The notes under the pieces were generated by a model, which saw nothing but the letters and a program-made list of their open reading frames with translations, was not told the DNA's origin and did no database searches. Positions 26,336 to 27,606 of a stretch of 27,606 nt of DNA are shown here, in pieces. Origin of the DNA: Bacteroidota bacterium (GTDB taxonomy: Bacteria > Bacteroidota > Bacteroidia > B-17B0 > Aurantibacillaceae). The DNA lies in the NCBI GenBank assembly GCA_016708845.1, contig JADJFB010000010.1, positions 1-27,606 of the forward strand, given 5' to 3'. Position numbers and translations under genes: made by a program. Each line of letters starts with the position of its first letter. The stretch's first letter is position 1.

Positions 26336-27606
26336 TTAGAAGAGTGTCTTTACCTTTTTTTCCAGGTCATTAAACCCTTCTATGGGTCTGTGACATCCCA
26401 TTACTGGGTATAAACTAGGTATCTCTTTAAAGTGCGTTAAAAATTATGATTTGGGTACAACTGATTGTTGCTGGAGTGTTCAAAGCGCGGTCAAGGATCA
26501 AGGGTTAACTTTTCTATTGTAAAATCTCGTCGCAGGTCAGTGGATAAGTGTATTCATGTTCACCCGGTAAATAACCATGAGTGACAAACACGAAACACTG
26601 CTGTCACTGTAATATAGGGTAATCTAAAATCTTGTAAGAATCTTTTACTAACTTTCTGGAAGCCTCTATTGAGACTAATTTTTCATTCAGTACAAATGCA
26701 AAACTGTTCCTCCAGTATATTTGTATTGAAATTCATCTTGTAATAGCAAGGTTTCAAAGGGGTCGTCTGTGTGGTCTACAGGAAGCTGGGAAGAATTTGT
26801 GTGGTAGAAATTTATTATTACGACAGCCTGAATAATATTTGATATCTTTTTATCTCTTCGCAAATCGATATTGTTCCTTCAGCAGGGTTGTTCAAGTTAT
26901 ATATTTCCCGTTTCTTCCTGAAAAGCCTCTTTAACCATTTTCACTAATATAATCTAATATTTTACCACAAAATCATTCCCGCAACTGTTGTAATATCTTT
27001 TCTCCGAATAGTTTAATATCATTTTATTGATTCCATTTACTCCTATTGTTGAAAAATGGTTATTAAATGACTTAAGTATAATTTTTGTATATGGATATAA
27101 TCCTCTTCATACATATCTTGAATAAAACACTTTTTTTTTCTAGTGTTGATTTTGAAGCTCCATGTTCAAGTCGAAACTGCAATCTATATAAAGTATCGGC
27201 ATTTCTTTATATAAATAATTCAAGTCTAGCCATATTAATTGTAACAACCCCAATATTTCCTCGTCATTTCAGCCGAACCAAAGTCCATTACCACTTTTAA
27301 AAGTTCTCTTAAGTTAAGTTGTAATCGACAACACAATAGAACGTATATGCCACTTATGGCTTTCGCCTTTGGAACTAATTTCCTTCTTCATCTTAAATAT
27401 AGTTGACTACCTATAAAATTTGGAAAATATGAACGATCCTATCCTTTGTCGTGTTTTCAAATACATCGTAGTTTGTGGCTCATACCAATCAAATCTTCAG
27501 TAATATTTACAGTAGGAATCTGGGAAAGTGAATGGGCTGGACTCTTGAGAATCTCCTTCTGTCATTACAGTATAGTAAGCCTTATTTAACATATCCATCT
27601 CCGTTT
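26336..27606 (-). CDS. nrdD: Anaerobic ribonucleoside-triphosphate reductase, C-terminal part, frameshifted
   Basis: Reduces ribonucleotides to deoxyribonucleotides without oxygen, with a glycyl radical set by NrdG. Minus-strand pieces from the window edge: EMDMLNKAYYTVMTEGDSQ (about 27,540-27,600), FTFPIPTVNITEDFDW, SIGVVTINMA (about 27,235-27,265), FSTIGVNGINKMILN (about 27,010-27,055), MVKEAFQEETGNIYNL, LPVDHTDDPFETLLLQDEFQ (about 26,740-26,800), YTGGTVLHLYLNEKLVS, HGYLPGEHEYTYPLTCDE (zinc-site region with some Cys lost), and VMGCHRPIEGFND near the end. Roughly 420 of about 700 residues are in the window and the 5' end lies beyond it. Errors occur every 20-60 bases. nrdG follows, so it is an nrdDG operon. 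Confidence 0.85.

Overview
The window is AT-rich DNA from a member of the Bacteroidota. The evidence is a type III glutamine synthetase, two proteins with type IX secretion (T9SS) C-terminal sorting domains, a PorE-like OmpA protein, and promoters of the TTTG-N19-TANNTTTG kind. I cannot name the genus. Many well-known genes are split between reading frames by single-base gaps or extra bases, as in an unpolished long-read contig. Both ends (1-2500 and 22,230-27,606) are much worse than the middle, so I joined pieces of one gene into one feature and treat most frameshifts as sequence error, not true pseudogenes.

Left part (1-15,106): the start of carB; an outer-membrane barrel protein; a dihydroorotase-like gene that has lost its metal ligands, 4 bp behind a BatA-type VWA protein; a choice-of-anchor L surface protein with a T9SS tail; a small membrane protein; a large T9SS surface protein; glutamine synthetase III with a promoter and terminator; a PorE-like OmpA protein with a promoter and terminator; and a small DUF4834-like membrane protein overlapping an outer-membrane barrel protein. 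The BatA-like and anchor-L genes stand head to head and both lack their N-termini at about 5680-5695, so there is a deletion or misjoin there.

Middle (15,142-about 20,100): a genomic island beside tRNA-Leu(GAG). A large serine recombinase reads toward the tRNA and its last codons are the antisense of the tRNA and its terminator. Behind it are a small coupled gene, a tightly coupled pair of unrecognised proteins, an operator-like palindrome, an array of eight 10-bp helically phased TGAA repeats, and a run of very small overlapping genes that includes a tail-anchored protein. This is the least explained part of the window.

Right part (20,330-27,606): a CRP/FNR-family regulator with an FNR-box-like palindrome upstream, a membrane protein with a heme-copper-oxidase-like histidine motif, a TonB-dependent receptor coupled to a Met/His-containing YtkA/FixH-like lipoprotein, and nrdG and nrdD of the anaerobic ribonucleotide reductase. 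A second copy of the same 12-bp palindrome lies between nrdG and the lipoprotein gene. Together they suggest a low-oxygen and metal-handling (probably copper) neighbourhood under the FNR-like regulator; this is inference.
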